A stretch of 64,000 nt of DNA, taken from the NCBI GenBank assembly GCA_937967995.1, contig CALBTB010000009.1, positions 310,001 to 374,000 of the forward strand. The letters run 5' to 3'. Each line of letters begins with the position of its first letter. The first letter of the stretch is position 1. This document shows, piece after piece, positions 45,023 to 54,692 of this stretch. The stretch is from an uncultured Gammaproteobacteria bacterium (GTDB lineage: Bacteria > Pseudomonadota > Gammaproteobacteria > UBA6429 > Thiohalophilaceae). The notes below the pieces were generated by a model, which was not told the origin of the DNA, did not search any database, and saw only the letters and a program-made list of their open reading frames with translations. Both the position numbers and the translations under genes were made by a program.

Positions 45023-46989
45023 AGACATTATTCACAAGACCCCGTTTTTTTATCGCGGCACTCATTTTCCTCATCACGGTATCTGTGCTGCTCTGGTTAT
45101 TTATATCAGGAACGGCAGATAATAGCGGCATATTGGATGAAGGCGCAGACCACAATGCCGGTGCGTATAAAGTCAAGATCCAACTTCGCCCGGAAAAACC
45201 CAGGGTTGGCGATAACACGTTAATTGTACTGTTGCGTGACAAGGACGATTCACCGGTGACGGACGCGACAATTACGGCTATTGCAGAAATGCCGGCAATG
45301 GGTTCCATGCCCGCGATGCAGGCTCCTGCCACCATGGAACATTCAGGTAATGGTGTTTACACTGGTTCATTTGAGTTATCGATGACAGGCGCATGGCCTT
45401 TGTCGCTGGAAATTGATTCAGATACGCTTGGCATAGCTAAATTGAATTTCGATCTGACCACCAGCCGCACAGGTCTGCGTCTAATGGACGCGACGCCCAG
45501 CAGCCTTCCTCAAATGTCAAATCAGGCGAGTAAGGATAATGATGCGGTGAGCAATTTTACCACCGTGGGTAAGTATCGAGTCAGTGTCAGTATCAACCCG
45601 GATCCACCCAGGGTTGGCAAGAACACGCTGAGTATTTTCGTTACCGATGAAAACCAGCAACCCGTTGCCAACGCCAAGGTTCGCGCCGTGGCACAAATGC
45701 CGGCCATGGGCAGCATGCCAGCGATGAACGCCCCTGCTGATATCACCGAAATCGAACCGGGAAAATACCAGGGTGAGTTTGAATTGACGATGAGCGGCGA
45801 ATGGCCGCTGGCCGTGGACATTGAAACCGAGCAACTCGGACACGGTGATCTGACCTTTGATATGGCGACGGGCCGTAAAGGACTTGAACTGGCCACCGCC
45901 ACACCGGGTGATATTTCTCATTACACCTGTTCCATGCACCCTTCGGTCAAATCCGCCACGCCGGGCACCTGCCCGATTTGTGCGATGGATCTGGTGCCGG
46001 TCACCAAAAAAGAAATGCAATCCGGCAGCATTCGCATGGATGCACGACGGCGTCAACTCATTGGTGTGACTACTGATATCGCAGAACGAAAACCCCTGAC
46101 ACAAATGATTCGCGCTGCCGGGCGTGTCACTTATGATGAGACCCGATTAACAGATATCACGCTGAAGTTTAACGGCTGGATAGGTAATCTGTACGCCGAT
46201 TACCGTGGTAAAGAGGTTAAAAAAGACCAGCCCTTGTTTGAAGTCTACGGTCCGGATCTACTTTCTGCGCAGCAGGAATATCTGGAAACCTCGCGACGCC
46301 GGAATAATAAAAACGATACGTTATTAAACGCCGCGCGTCAGCGCTTGATACTTTTGGATATTCGTCCACAACAAATTCGGCAACTGGAACAGCGCGCTCG
46401 TCCGCTTGAATATCTACCGATCCTCTCGCCCATCAGCGGCACAGTGATTGAAAAACGTATCGTCACCGGCAGCGCGGTTAAAGCCGGGCAGAAATTATTA
46501 CGCATTGCCGATCTGTCCCAGGTCTGGGTCGAAGGTCAGATTTATGAACACGAGATCCCGCTCGTGGAAGTAGGCATGACGGTGGATGTCGTGTTACCGG
46601 AACTGGGTGAGAGTACGATTTCCGGCAAAGTAGCCTATATCAACCCTTACCTTGAGGGTGACACACGTACTGCAAAAGTACGCGTGGAACTCGATAACGC
46701 CAACGGTGAATTACGACCCGATATGTATGCGCATCTGCATTTGAACGTTGATCTTGGTCAGCGATTGGTGGTGCCCGAGAGTGCGGTGTTGTATGCGGGT
46801 GACAGTCGTGTGGTGTTTGTGGATCTCGGTGACGGTGCTTTACAACCTCGCAAGGTCAAAACCGGACTGCGTAATGCCAACATGATTGAAGTCATCGAAG
46901 GCATTAAGCCAGGCGACAAGGTGGTGACCTCCGGTAATTTCCTGATTGCGGCCGAAAGTAAACTCAAAGCGGGGATTGATCAATGGTAA
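45019..46989 (+). CDS. cusB: RND membrane-fusion adaptor with duplicated YtkA-like domains (CusB-like)
   Basis: A 656-residue adaptor, much longer than CusB (about 400). After an N-terminal membrane anchor (about 10-30) come two tandem YtkA-like beta domains at residues 50-155 and 186-291. Each contains the identical decamer MPAMGSMPAM (91-100 and 227-236), a likely Cu(I)/Ag(I)/soft-metal site. Then follows a heavy-metal-binding domain CSMHPSV...CPICAM (Cys304, Cys318, Cys321) and the HlyD-type adaptor core (about 340-656). The duplication is unusual. It overlaps cusA by seven bases. Confidence 0.87.
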   Translation: MKTLFTRPRFFIAALIFLITVSVLLWLFISGTADNSGILDEGADHNAGAYKVKIQLRPEKPRVGDNTLIVLLRDKDDSPVTDATITAIAEMPAMGSMPAMQAPATMEHSGNGVYTGSFELSMTGAWPLSLEIDSDTLGIAKLNFDLTTSRTGLRLMDATPSSLPQMSNQASKDNDAVSNFTTVGKYRVSVSINPDPPRVGKNTLSIFVTDENQQPVANAKVRAVAQMPAMGSMPAMNAPADITEIEPGKYQGEFELTMSGEWPLAVDIETEQLGHGDLTFDMATGRKGLELATATPGDISHYTCSMHPSVKSATPGTCPICAMDLVPVTKKEMQSGSIRMDARRRQLIGVTTDIAERKPLTQMIRAAGRVTYDETRLTDITLKFNGWIGNLYADYRGKEVKKDQPLFEVYGPDLLSAQQEYLETSRRRNNKNDTLLNAARQRLILLDIRPQQIRQLEQRARPLEYLPILSPISGTVIEKRIVTGSAVKAGQKLLRIADLSQVWVEGQIYEHEIPLVEVGMTVDVVLPELGESTISGKVAYINPYLEGDTRTAKVRVELDNANGELRPDMYAHLHLNVDLGQRLVVPESAVLYAGDSRVVFVDLGDGALQPRKVKTGLRNANMIEVIEGIKPGDKVVTSGNFLIAAESKLKAGIDQW

Positions 46990-49900
46990 ATGAACATAAA
47001 CATCGTGGACCAATTGAACGCTTGATTCGTTATTGCGCCCTCAATCCGTTATTGACCTTATTGATTATCGCAGCGGCCGCCTTCTGGGGCTATCGCAGTC
47101 TGAGCACGACACCACTGGATGCGATCCCGGATCTGTCGGATGTGCAGGTCATTATCTATACCGAGTGGCCAGGACGCAGTCCGGATCTGGTGGAAGACCA
47201 GATCACCTATCCGTTGACCACGACCTTACTTGCTGCTCCCGACGTGGAATTTGTGCGCGGCCAAAGTTTTATGGGGCTGAGTTTTGTCTATGTCATTTTC
47301 AAGGACGGCACCGATATTTACTGGGCGCGTTCGCGGGTTCTGGAATACCTGAACAGTGCGGTGGCGGAATTACCCGAAGGAGTTCGCCCAACATTGGGTC
47401 CGGATGCCACGGGTGTAGGTTGGGTGTTTCAATATGCGCTGGTGGATAAAACCGGCAATACCAACTTGGCTGAACTGCGAAGTATCCAGGATTTTACCTT
47501 ACGTTATTGGCTCGAATCAGTGGAAGGCGTCGCGGAGGTCGCGTCGGTCGGTGGTTTTGTAAAAGAGTATCAGGTCAGCATCGACCCCAATAAACTTGCT
47601 GCCTATGGCATCCCGTTACAAAAAGTCGCGATGGCTATTCGCCGTTCCAATAATGATGTCGGCGGCCGAGTGCTTGAGATCGCCGGGCATGAGCACTTTA
47701 TTCGTGGACGTGGCTACATAAAATCGCTCGATGATATCAAAGGCATCAGCCTGGGTGTCAGTAAAACCGGTATCCCGATTCGTGTGCAGGATGTGGCACA
47801 AGTGAGTCTCGGTCCTGCCATGCGTCGCGGTATTGCCGAACTCGATGGTGAAGGTGAGGCCGTGGGCGGTATCGTGGTCATGCGCTATGGTGAAGACGCC
47901 TTGAGTGTGATCGAACGCGTTAAACAACGCATCGAAGATGCGCGTGATGCGTTACCGAAAGGTGTCGAGATCGTAACGACGTATGATCGCTCGGATCTCA
48001 TTAAACGCGCCATTGATACGTTAAAAGTAACGTTAACTGAAGAAATGATCGTAGTCTCATTAATTATCATGATCTTTCTATTGCACTTTCGCTCGTCCCT
48101 GATTGCGATTCTGACCATACCCATCGCGATACTGTTGTCGTTCATTCCGATGTCGGAACAGAATCTGACGGCCAATATTATGTCGTTAGGCGGGATCGCC
48201 GTGGCGATTGGTGCCATGGTCGATGCCAGTATCGTGATCATAGAAAATATCCATAAACGGCTGGAAGAGGCAGGCGAAGCCCACGTTGATTTTAATCGGC
48301 GAGAGGTGATCATCGAGGCCATGCAGGAAGTGGGGCCAAGTATTTTCTTTTCGTTAATGATCATTACCGTGTCCTTTATGCCGGTATTTGCCCTGGAAGG
48401 CACCGAAGGCCGGTTATTTAAACCACTCGCCTTTACCAAGACCTACTCGATGGGTTTTTCCGCTCTGTTGGCAGTCACCTTTACCCCGGCGCTGGCGTTG
48501 ATTTTAATTCGCGGCAAAATTCGGGGTGATAAAAGTCCGTTAAACAAATGGCTGGTTAAACTGTATTCCCCCGTGGTGCGCAATGCCGTGCAGTTTCGTT
48601 ATTGGGTTATCGGTGGGGCCGTGCTGGCGATGGTTGTCACGGTGCCGGTCTTTTTAAAACTCGGTAATGAGTTCATGCCACCGTTAAATGAAGGCAGCAT
48701 ACTTTACATGCCCACTGCCCTGCCCGGCATGTCGATAACCGAAGCCGGCGCCACCTTGCAATCCATGGATCGGGAATTGAAAAAATTTCCGGAAGTCGAA
48801 CGTGTGTTTGGCAAGATTGGCCGTTCCACCAGCCCGACCGATCCGGCACCGTTGTCCATGGTCGAAACCGTAGTCACGTTAAAACCCAAAGACCAGTGGC
48901 GCGAAGGGTTAGAATGGGACGATCTGATTGCGGAGATGGATGAAAAGCTACGCTATCCCGGCATGCCCAATATCTGGTGGATGCCGATCCAGACCCGCAC
49001 CGAAATGCTCGCCACCGGCATACGATCCAGCCTGGGGATTAAAGTGTTTGGCACCGATCTCGCCGAGATCGAAGCCACCGCAGTCGATATAGAAAAAGCC
49101 TTACAGGACGACGAACGGACCCAGGCATTTACGCGCAGTGCCTTTGCTGAACGGCTCACCGGTGGCTATTTTCTCGATTTTAATATCAAGCGTGACAAGA
49201 TTGCGCGATATGGCCTGACTGTGGGCGATGTGGAAGATGCCATTATGGCCGCCGTGGGTGGCATGATGGTTTCGGAAACTATCGAAGGGCGCGAACGTTA
49301 TGCGATCAATCTACGCTATGCACGTGACTATCGGGATAATCCACAAGCACTGGAACGCGTGTTAGTCTCAACCCCGTCCGGTGCACAAGTCCCAATCACC
49401 CAATTGGCCGAGCTGAAGTTTTTAACCGGCCCACCCATGTTACGCAATGAAGACGGCCAATTGGTCGGCTTTGTTTTTGTCGATGTCAAAGACATGGGGA
49501 TTGCCGACTATGTGAACCTGGCACGCGAGGTGGTGAAAGACAAGGTCGACATACCCAAAGGCTATCGGCTTGCCTGGGCGGGCCAATTTAAATACTTTGA
49601 ACGCGCCAAGGCCAAGCTGCAAATTTTAGTGCCACTGACCTTGTTCATCGTCTTCTTTATGCTTTATGTCAATCGCAAATCCATTACCGAAGCGGTGATC
49701 ATACTCATTGCTATTCCCTTTTCGCTCATCGGCGCCGTGTGGTTATTGTTCCTACTCGACTACAACCTCAGTGTTGCGGTGTGGGTCGGTATGATCGCCC
49801 TGGCGGGGCTGGATGCGGAAATGGGGATCCTGATGATGTTGTATCTGGGCATCAATTATCAGCAACGGCTCAAAGCCGGCCAGTTAAGGAACCATCAGGA

Positions 49901-50168
49901 TCTGACCGACGTGATCATCGAAGGCGCTGGAAGACGGATCCGCCCGATGCTCATGACCGGCTTGGCCTTATTGTTGGGATTAATACCGATCTTATGGAGT
50001 ACTGGCACGGGTGCCGATGTTATGAAACGCATCGCTGCGCCCATGGTTGGCGGCATCACTTCAGCATTATTCATGGTGTTGGTCGTCTTCCCGGCGATAT
50101 TTGCATTATGGAAAGGACGTGAGGTATTGCAGGAACGGAATCCTACTATCAAAGACAAAAGTCGTTAG
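46983..50168 (+). CDS. cusA: Heavy-metal RND transporter (CusA/CzcA family)
   Basis: A 1061-residue inner-membrane proton-driven pump. Twelve helices with two large periplasmic loops; the family signature GGIAVAIGAMVDASIVIIENIHKRLEEA lies in helix 4 and includes the Asp of the proton relay. Regions such as VERVFGKIGRSTSPTDPAP are shared with CusA and CzcA. The adaptor's methionine-rich sites suggest a Cu(I)/Ag(I) or possibly Hg-related substrate, but no residue set fixes this. It overlaps the adaptor gene and completes an RND tripartite pump placed between merR and merT. Confidence 0.93.
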   Translation: MVNEHKHRGPIERLIRYCALNPLLTLLIIAAAAFWGYRSLSTTPLDAIPDLSDVQVIIYTEWPGRSPDLVEDQITYPLTTTLLAAPDVEFVRGQSFMGLSFVYVIFKDGTDIYWARSRVLEYLNSAVAELPEGVRPTLGPDATGVGWVFQYALVDKTGNTNLAELRSIQDFTLRYWLESVEGVAEVASVGGFVKEYQVSIDPNKLAAYGIPLQKVAMAIRRSNNDVGGRVLEIAGHEHFIRGRGYIKSLDDIKGISLGVSKTGIPIRVQDVAQVSLGPAMRRGIAELDGEGEAVGGIVVMRYGEDALSVIERVKQRIEDARDALPKGVEIVTTYDRSDLIKRAIDTLKVTLTEEMIVVSLIIMIFLLHFRSSLIAILTIPIAILLSFIPMSEQNLTANIMSLGGIAVAIGAMVDASIVIIENIHKRLEEAGEAHVDFNRREVIIEAMQEVGPSIFFSLMIITVSFMPVFALEGTEGRLFKPLAFTKTYSMGFSALLAVTFTPALALILIRGKIRGDKSPLNKWLVKLYSPVVRNAVQFRYWVIGGAVLAMVVTVPVFLKLGNEFMPPLNEGSILYMPTALPGMSITEAGATLQSMDRELKKFPEVERVFGKIGRSTSPTDPAPLSMVETVVTLKPKDQWREGLEWDDLIAEMDEKLRYPGMPNIWWMPIQTRTEMLATGIRSSLGIKVFGTDLAEIEATAVDIEKALQDDERTQAFTRSAFAERLTGGYFLDFNIKRDKIARYGLTVGDVEDAIMAAVGGMMVSETIEGRERYAINLRYARDYRDNPQALERVLVSTPSGAQVPITQLAELKFLTGPPMLRNEDGQLVGFVFVDVKDMGIADYVNLAREVVKDKVDIPKGYRLAWAGQFKYFERAKAKLQILVPLTLFIVFFMLYVNRKSITEAVIILIAIPFSLIGAVWLLFLLDYNLSVAVWVGMIALAGLDAEMGILMMLYLGINYQQRLKAGQLRNHQDLTDVIIEGAGRRIRPMLMTGLALLLGLIPILWSTGTGADVMKRIAAPMVGGITSALFMVLVVFPAIFALWKGREVLQERNPTIKDKSR

Positions 50169-50210
50169 CAACCGAGTCGAATCCAGACTCATCAAAAGGA
50201 GGTAGTTATC

Positions 50211-50525
50211 ATGAAACAGATCGCTTACTTGTTTTCCATGATCGCTTTTACAGCGATCATCGGGCTCGGAGTGACCGTACCCGTGAACGCAGGCAAACAA
50301 ACAGTCGCAACACAAACCAGTAGTGGTAGTGGCAATGGCATGGTCAGGCGATCCGGGTGTCGTCACCCGGATCACTCCAAGTGCCGCCGTCCGGTTCATA
50401 GGCAGGTGCAGGCAAAGCAGCAGTTGTTAGAGGTACGCCCAGAAAGGAGTCGGCCCTATCGAGGCGGGTGCCGCCACCCGGATCGTTCTAAGTGCCGTCG
50501 TCGGATCTACCAGTCGGCGCAGTGA
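50211..50525 (+). CDS. Small exported protein with two CRHPD-SKCRR repeats
   Basis: A 104-residue protein behind an AAAAGGAGG ribosome site. The signal peptide is about 1-27. The mature part is basic and contains the repeated unit GCRHPDHSKCRR (residues 49-60) and GCRHPDRSKCRR (86-97), each with two Cys and one or two His. Nothing like a known domain. It resembles a metal-binding or disulfide-stabilised periplasmic peptide. Immediately downstream of the pump gene, so probably part of the operon. Confidence 0.7.
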   Translation: MKQIAYLFSMIAFTAIIGLGVTVPVNAGKQTVATQTSSGSGNGMVRRSGCRHPDHSKCRRPVHRQVQAKQQLLEVRPERSRPYRGGCRHPDRSKCRRRIYQSAQ

Positions 50526-50998
50526 ACCAGTACAGTAGGATCCGCCTCTAAAGAACACGGCACTGTCTTAAAGGTGTACAACCGCATCGCTCACATGCAG
50601 ATGTTAAAAAGCTGTTGTGATGCGGTACGCGTTGAACGGGAAATTCATGTCATAAAACACGAGCACCAAGGGTAAGTCGTCGTCTTAACTCACCTCGTGG
50701 TACTGATGGTGATACCTACCATGAAACCATTGCCTTGTTCACTTGGAATCGTAACTGGTACGCAACGAAAATCGTACTAACCAATGGTTTGTTATTCACG
50801 TTTCTTGGTGCCAGCTACACTATTATACAGCGAGATCATGAATGTTCGCATCAAAGGCACATGGGGTTACACGGAGCTGATGCCGATTGTGCCCATCGTG
50901 GATACTTGGTGGGATGCCGTTTCTTCAGTGGCTGATTTTTCCACCGATCCTCCTGTGGTTGATGCGCATGGTCAACACAGTGTAGCAACCCCAGGCTG
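50526..50998. other. Gap without a recognisable gene
   Basis: About 470 bases between the small repeat protein and the cusA remnant. Short open frames exist (for example 50784-50999), but none shows family motifs, a good ribosome site or coding bias I can support. It probably holds decayed DNA left from a duplicated RND gene and insertion events. Confidence 0.5.
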
Positions 50999-51097
50999 AA
51001 TACCGGTGGTATTACTTCAGCACTGAATATGGTGTTGATCGTTTTTCCGGCTATTTTTGCCATCTGGAAAGAGCGCAGCTTAGACGTGAGGAAATAA
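50999..51097 (+). pseudogene. C-terminal remnant of a second cusA-like gene
   Basis: One frame encodes NTGGITSALNMVLIVFPAIF and AIWKERSLDVRK followed by a stop, matching the end of the intact cusA product (MVGGITSALFMVLVVFPAIFALWKGR). Upstream the similarity ends abruptly. It is a scar of an RND gene that was duplicated or replaced before merT. Confidence 0.8.
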
Positions 51098-51159
51098 CGT
51101 ATTGAATTTACTGTCAAAAAATCTTAAACGCAATTAATTCAATTCCATATGAAGATAGC

Positions 51160-51190
51160 TTGACTCCGTACCCATGTCCAGAGTTTAGAC
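51160..51190 (+). promoter_or_regulatory. Mer-type promoter upstream of merT
   Basis: TTGACT, a 19-base spacer beginning CCGTAC, and TTAGAC. It matches the Tn501/Tn21 mer promoter layout (TTGACTCCGTAC start), with a partly decayed right dyad arm. It sits 35 bases before merT. It is a second MerR-responsive start inside the mercury operon. Confidence 0.68.
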
Positions 51191-51225
51191 TTACCTGTAA
51201 CACAAGTCATTGAGGGTAAGTCAGG

Positions 51226-51594
51226 ATGTCTGAGCTGTCATCATCAACATCAAAAACCGGTAACCGTTCGATGCTGGCGGCGGCATTGGCCGCTATCGGT
51301 GCATCGGTCTGTTGTGTGGGTCCCCTGGTCTTGCTGGCACTGGGCATCGGCGGGACCTGGATCAGTTATTTAACAGCACTGGAACCCTACCGGCCTATAT
51401 TCATTGGCATCACACTGGTGTTTTTGTTCCTGGCCTTTCGAAAACTTTATCTGATACCCCGCCAATGCGCCCCGGATGAAGCCTGTGCGATCCCAAGTAC
51501 CTTGCGTAACCAACGCATTATTTTCTGGATTGTCACGGTGTTATTGATCGCCTTATTAACGTTTCCTTATTACGGCACCGTCTTTTTTGAATAA
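51226..51594 (+). CDS. merT: Mercuric transport protein MerT
   Basis: A 122-residue inner-membrane protein with three predicted helices. The vicinal Cys29-Cys30 in ASVCCVGPLVLLALG lie in helix 1, and a second pair CAPDEAC is in the cytosolic loop, as in MerT. It carries Hg(II) from MerP into the cell. A ribosome-site-like stretch GAGGGTAAGTCAGG lies before the ATG. First gene of the merTPCBA block. Confidence 0.93.
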   Translation: MSELSSSTSKTGNRSMLAAALAAIGASVCCVGPLVLLALGIGGTWISYLTALEPYRPIFIGITLVFLFLAFRKLYLIPRQCAPDEACAIPSTLRNQRIIFWIVTVLLIALLTFPYYGTVFFE

Positions 51595-51645
51595 TGGCTT
51601 TATCGAGTAACGATTTTTAGTATGAGTTTAAACAGGAGATTTTAA

Positions 51646-51945
51646 ATGTTGCGCACGATGTTCTTTTCCTGGGTTCTGGTAATCACCGCGTTGTTCATGC
51701 CTTTGAGCACTTCAATGGCCGCGGAACCGCAAACCGTATCGCTGGATGTGCCCGGCATGACCTGCAAGTTTTGTCCAATTACGATTAAAAAGGCGTTAGA
51801 AAAAGTACCCGGCGTGATCGATGCCAAAGCGGATTACAAAACCAAAACCGCGACGGTCACCTTTGATCCAGATAAGACCAACGTCGAAGCGCTGAACAAG
51901 GCAACGGCCAATGCCGGTTATCCTTCCACCTTAAAGAAACAATAA
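51646..51945 (+). CDS. merP: Periplasmic mercury-binding protein MerP
   Basis: A 99-residue protein: signal peptide about 1-26, then a heavy-metal-associated domain with GMTCKFC (Cys40 and Cys43). It captures Hg(II) in the periplasm and passes it to MerT. AGGAG precedes the ATG. It is 51 bases after merT. Confidence 0.94.
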   Translation: MLRTMFFSWVLVITALFMPLSTSMAAEPQTVSLDVPGMTCKFCPITIKKALEKVPGVIDAKADYKTKTATVTFDPDKTNVEALNKATANAGYPSTLKKQ

Positions 51946-51961
51946 CTTTTGGAGAAATACG

Positions 51962-52390
51962 ATGCGATGGCTAACAAGTTTATTTGATAAAACCGGAGCA
52001 CTCGGTACATTGACGGCCACGATGGGCTGTGCCTCCTGCTTTCCTGCGCTGGGTTCATTCGGTGCGTCTATTGGGTTAGGTTTTCTCCATCAATACGAGG
52101 GCCTGTTTTTAAACACCTTGTTGCCGCTGTTTGCCGGTTTCGCACTAGTTGCCAATGTGATTTCATTTATGTCACATCGAATATGGTATCGCGGCCTGGC
52201 CGGTGTTGCCGGCCCCATCATGGTTTTGCTGACCATGTATCCGTTATGGGCTTATAACTGGAGTACCTATTTATTGTATGCCGGCATCGTGATCATGCTG
52301 GTGGTCTCAATCTGGGATATCTTTTCACCGCCACGCAAGATCTGCAGTAGTTGTGAAATACCTGATACACAATCTGACTCATTAAAATGA
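51962..52390 (+). CDS. merC: Mercury transporter MerC
   Basis: A 142-residue membrane protein with four helices. The metal-binding Cys23 and Cys26 lie in MGCASC of helix 1, and a C-terminal cytosolic pair is in ICSSCE. It is an alternative or additional Hg(II) importer to MerT, without MerP dependence. Its stop overlaps merB by four bases (ATGA), so the two are coupled. Confidence 0.9.
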   Translation: MRWLTSLFDKTGALGTLTATMGCASCFPALGSFGASIGLGFLHQYEGLFLNTLLPLFAGFALVANVISFMSHRIWYRGLAGVAGPIMVLLTMYPLWAYNWSTYLLYAGIVIMLVVSIWDIFSPPRKICSSCEIPDTQSDSLK

Positions 52391-53040
52391 CAACTCAAGC
52401 TTTATCGTTACACGAGCTTAGCGATTATTTTGTTCACGCCTTTCCAGCAATCAGTGAGGATGAGCAAACACTGGCGTTGAGTCTGTATCGTTTGCTGTCA
52501 TTGGGCGAGCCCGTCAGCATTTCACAAATTAGTAAGGAAACCGGTTTAGTAGCAGGTGATATTGAACAAACGCTGCAAACCTGGCACGGTGTGTTCTTTG
52601 ATGACAGCCAACAAGTGATCGGGTTCTGGGGTATCGCCGTTCAAGCCATGATGCATCGCATGTTAGTCGATGGAAAGGGTTCTTACGCATGGTGCGCCTG
52701 GGATACCTTATTTATTCCTGAGTTGCTGAATAAAACCGTCAAGGTGGCATCGAGTTGCCCGGTTACCAACCATCGCATCGAACTGATTGTTTCACCCACA
52801 CAAGATGAAGCGACCAATGACAAGCCGTTGTATTTGTCATTTTTACAGCCTGACATGGATAAAATGCATGACGATGTGACGACAAACTTCTGTCATTTTG
52901 TGTATTTTTTTGATTCAAAATCAACAGCCGAAAAATGGCTGGCAGAACATGCAGGCACCTTTCTGTTAACACTGGAAGAAGCTTTCCGGATTGCAAAGGA
53001 AGTCAACGCTAATCGTTTTAACCTGACCCTACATCGATAA
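52387..53040 (+). CDS. merB: Organomercurial lyase MerB
   Basis: A 217-residue enzyme that cleaves carbon-mercury bonds. Catalytic residues align with known MerB: Cys103 in YAWCAW, Asp106 in AWDTLF, and Cys169 in NFCHFVYFF; a further Cys124 lies in ASSCPVT. With a complete set, broad-spectrum resistance, including methylmercury, is predicted. It starts within merC and precedes merA by 10 bases. Confidence 0.92.
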   Translation: MTTQALSLHELSDYFVHAFPAISEDEQTLALSLYRLLSLGEPVSISQISKETGLVAGDIEQTLQTWHGVFFDDSQQVIGFWGIAVQAMMHRMLVDGKGSYAWCAWDTLFIPELLNKTVKVASSCPVTNHRIELIVSPTQDEATNDKPLYLSFLQPDMDKMHDDVTTNFCHFVYFFDSKSTAEKWLAEHAGTFLLTLEEAFRIAKEVNANRFNLTLHR

Positions 53041-53050
53041 GGAAGACAAC

Positions 53051-54688
53051 ATGACCACATTAAATATTCAAATTTCTGGTATGACTTGCGATCACTGCGC
53101 GCAGAGTGCACAGGATGCATTGAATTCACTGGAGGGTGTGAATGCATCTGTTTCTTTTGATGAAGGCATGGCCAAAGTTGAAAGTCAGGGTGTCGTTGAT
53201 AACAAGCAGTTACTTAAAGCGATTGAATCCAAAGGTTATAGCGCCACCTTATTGAGTGATGATGGTACCGTAGTCACTGGAGAAGATGGCAGTGGTTTGC
53301 ATATCGCCATTGTCGGCACCGGTTCCGGTGCCTTTGCAGCGGCGATTAAGGCCGTAGAACAAGGTGCAACCGTAACCATTATTGAAGGTGGTGATGTGAT
53401 TGGCGGCACCTGCGTGAATGTAGGTTGTGTGCCTTCCAAAATATTTATACGGGGTGCGAACATCGCGCATCTACAAGGGCATCATGATGTTGCAGGCATT
53501 CCCTTGAATACACCGGTACTGGATCGGAAAGCCATGGTGGCGCAACAACAAGGTTGGGTCAATAAACTGCGTTATGCTAAATACGAAAGCATTCTTGAAT
53601 CCAATCCAGGCATTAACCTGGTACGCGGCATGGCACGGTTTAAAGATGCCGGAACACTTATTGTGACTAAAAACGATGGTAGTGAGAAAGAGATCAAAGC
53701 TGATCGTATTTTACTTGCCGTGGGTGCAAGTGCTTCTGTACCTAATATTAAAGGTTTAAAAGACACACCTTACTGGACGTCAACCGAAGCGCTTATCGCA
53801 GAAGACGTTCCAAACCATTTGATCGTATTAGGCGCATCGGTGGTAGCGCTGGAGCTGGCTCAAGCCTTTCGTCATTTAGGGGCTGAGGTTACTGTACTGG
53901 CGCGTTCGAGTTTGCTTTCAAAAGAAGATCCGCAAATCGGCTCAGGCCTGACATCGGTCTTTGAAGGCGAAGGTATCAAGGTCATGCTCAACACCTCCCC
54001 TGCTTCGGTCAGTCATGACGGCAAGCAATTTACGCTACACACGAACAACGGCGAGGTGTCGGGTGACCAGTTATTAGTGGCCACCGGTCGCGCACCGAAT
54101 ACCGCGGCACTGGATCTTGATAAGGTTGGTGTGAAAACCGATAAACGCGGTGGTATCGTCATTGACGATCACATGCGTACCAACGTGGAAAACATTTATG
54201 CCGCCGGTGATTGCACCAGTCAACCCCAGTTTGTTTATGTCGCGGCGGCGGCCGGTACCCGCGCGGCGATCAATATGACCGGTGGTGACAAGGCCATTGA
54301 TCTGTCAGTTATGCCAGCGGTGGTCTTTACCGATCCGCAGGTGGGTACCGTGGGTTTAACGGAACAACAAGCCAGCGAGCAAGGACTGGACGTGGAAAGT
54401 CGAACGCTTGATTTAGAAAATGTCCCCCGTGCTCTGGCGAATATGGATACGCGCGGCTTTATTAAGCTGGTCGCCGAAAAAGAGAGTGGTCGTATTGTGG
54501 GTTGTCAGGTATTGGCCCATGAAGGCGGTGAAATTATTCAAACGGCAGCGCTGGCAATACGCAACAACATGACCATCGACGACCTGGCCGATCAGCTCTT
54601 CCCCTACTTGACAATGGTCGAAGGGTTAAAATTAACGGCGCAAACGTTTAATAAAGACGTGAAACAACTCTCCTGTTGTGCAGGTTAA
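53051..54688 (+). CDS. merA: Mercuric reductase MerA
   Basis: A 545-residue NADPH-dependent flavoprotein that reduces Hg(II) to volatile Hg(0). The N-terminal HMA domain has GMTCDHC (Cys13, Cys16). The redox-active pair is in GGTCVNVGCVPSK (Cys121, Cys126). The C-terminal vicinal Cys542-Cys543 in LSCCAG pass Hg(II) to the active site. FAD and NADPH regions are intact. It is the key enzyme of the operon and the main NADPH consumer in the cargo. Confidence 0.96.
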   Translation: MTTLNIQISGMTCDHCAQSAQDALNSLEGVNASVSFDEGMAKVESQGVVDNKQLLKAIESKGYSATLLSDDGTVVTGEDGSGLHIAIVGTGSGAFAAAIKAVEQGATVTIIEGGDVIGGTCVNVGCVPSKIFIRGANIAHLQGHHDVAGIPLNTPVLDRKAMVAQQQGWVNKLRYAKYESILESNPGINLVRGMARFKDAGTLIVTKNDGSEKEIKADRILLAVGASASVPNIKGLKDTPYWTSTEALIAEDVPNHLIVLGASVVALELAQAFRHLGAEVTVLARSSLLSKEDPQIGSGLTSVFEGEGIKVMLNTSPASVSHDGKQFTLHTNNGEVSGDQLLVATGRAPNTAALDLDKVGVKTDKRGGIVIDDHMRTNVENIYAAGDCTSQPQFVYVAAAAGTRAAINMTGGDKAIDLSVMPAVVFTDPQVGTVGLTEQQASEQGLDVESRTLDLENVPRALANMDTRGFIKLVAEKESGRIVGCQVLAHEGGEIIQTAALAIRNNMTIDDLADQLFPYLTMVEGLKLTAQTFNKDVKQLSCCAG

Positions 54689-54692
54689 TAAA

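Noticed and set aside
50784..50999. Open frame of 71 codons between the pump and merT
   Set aside because: No family motifs, no good ribosome site, and position in a region of gene remnants.
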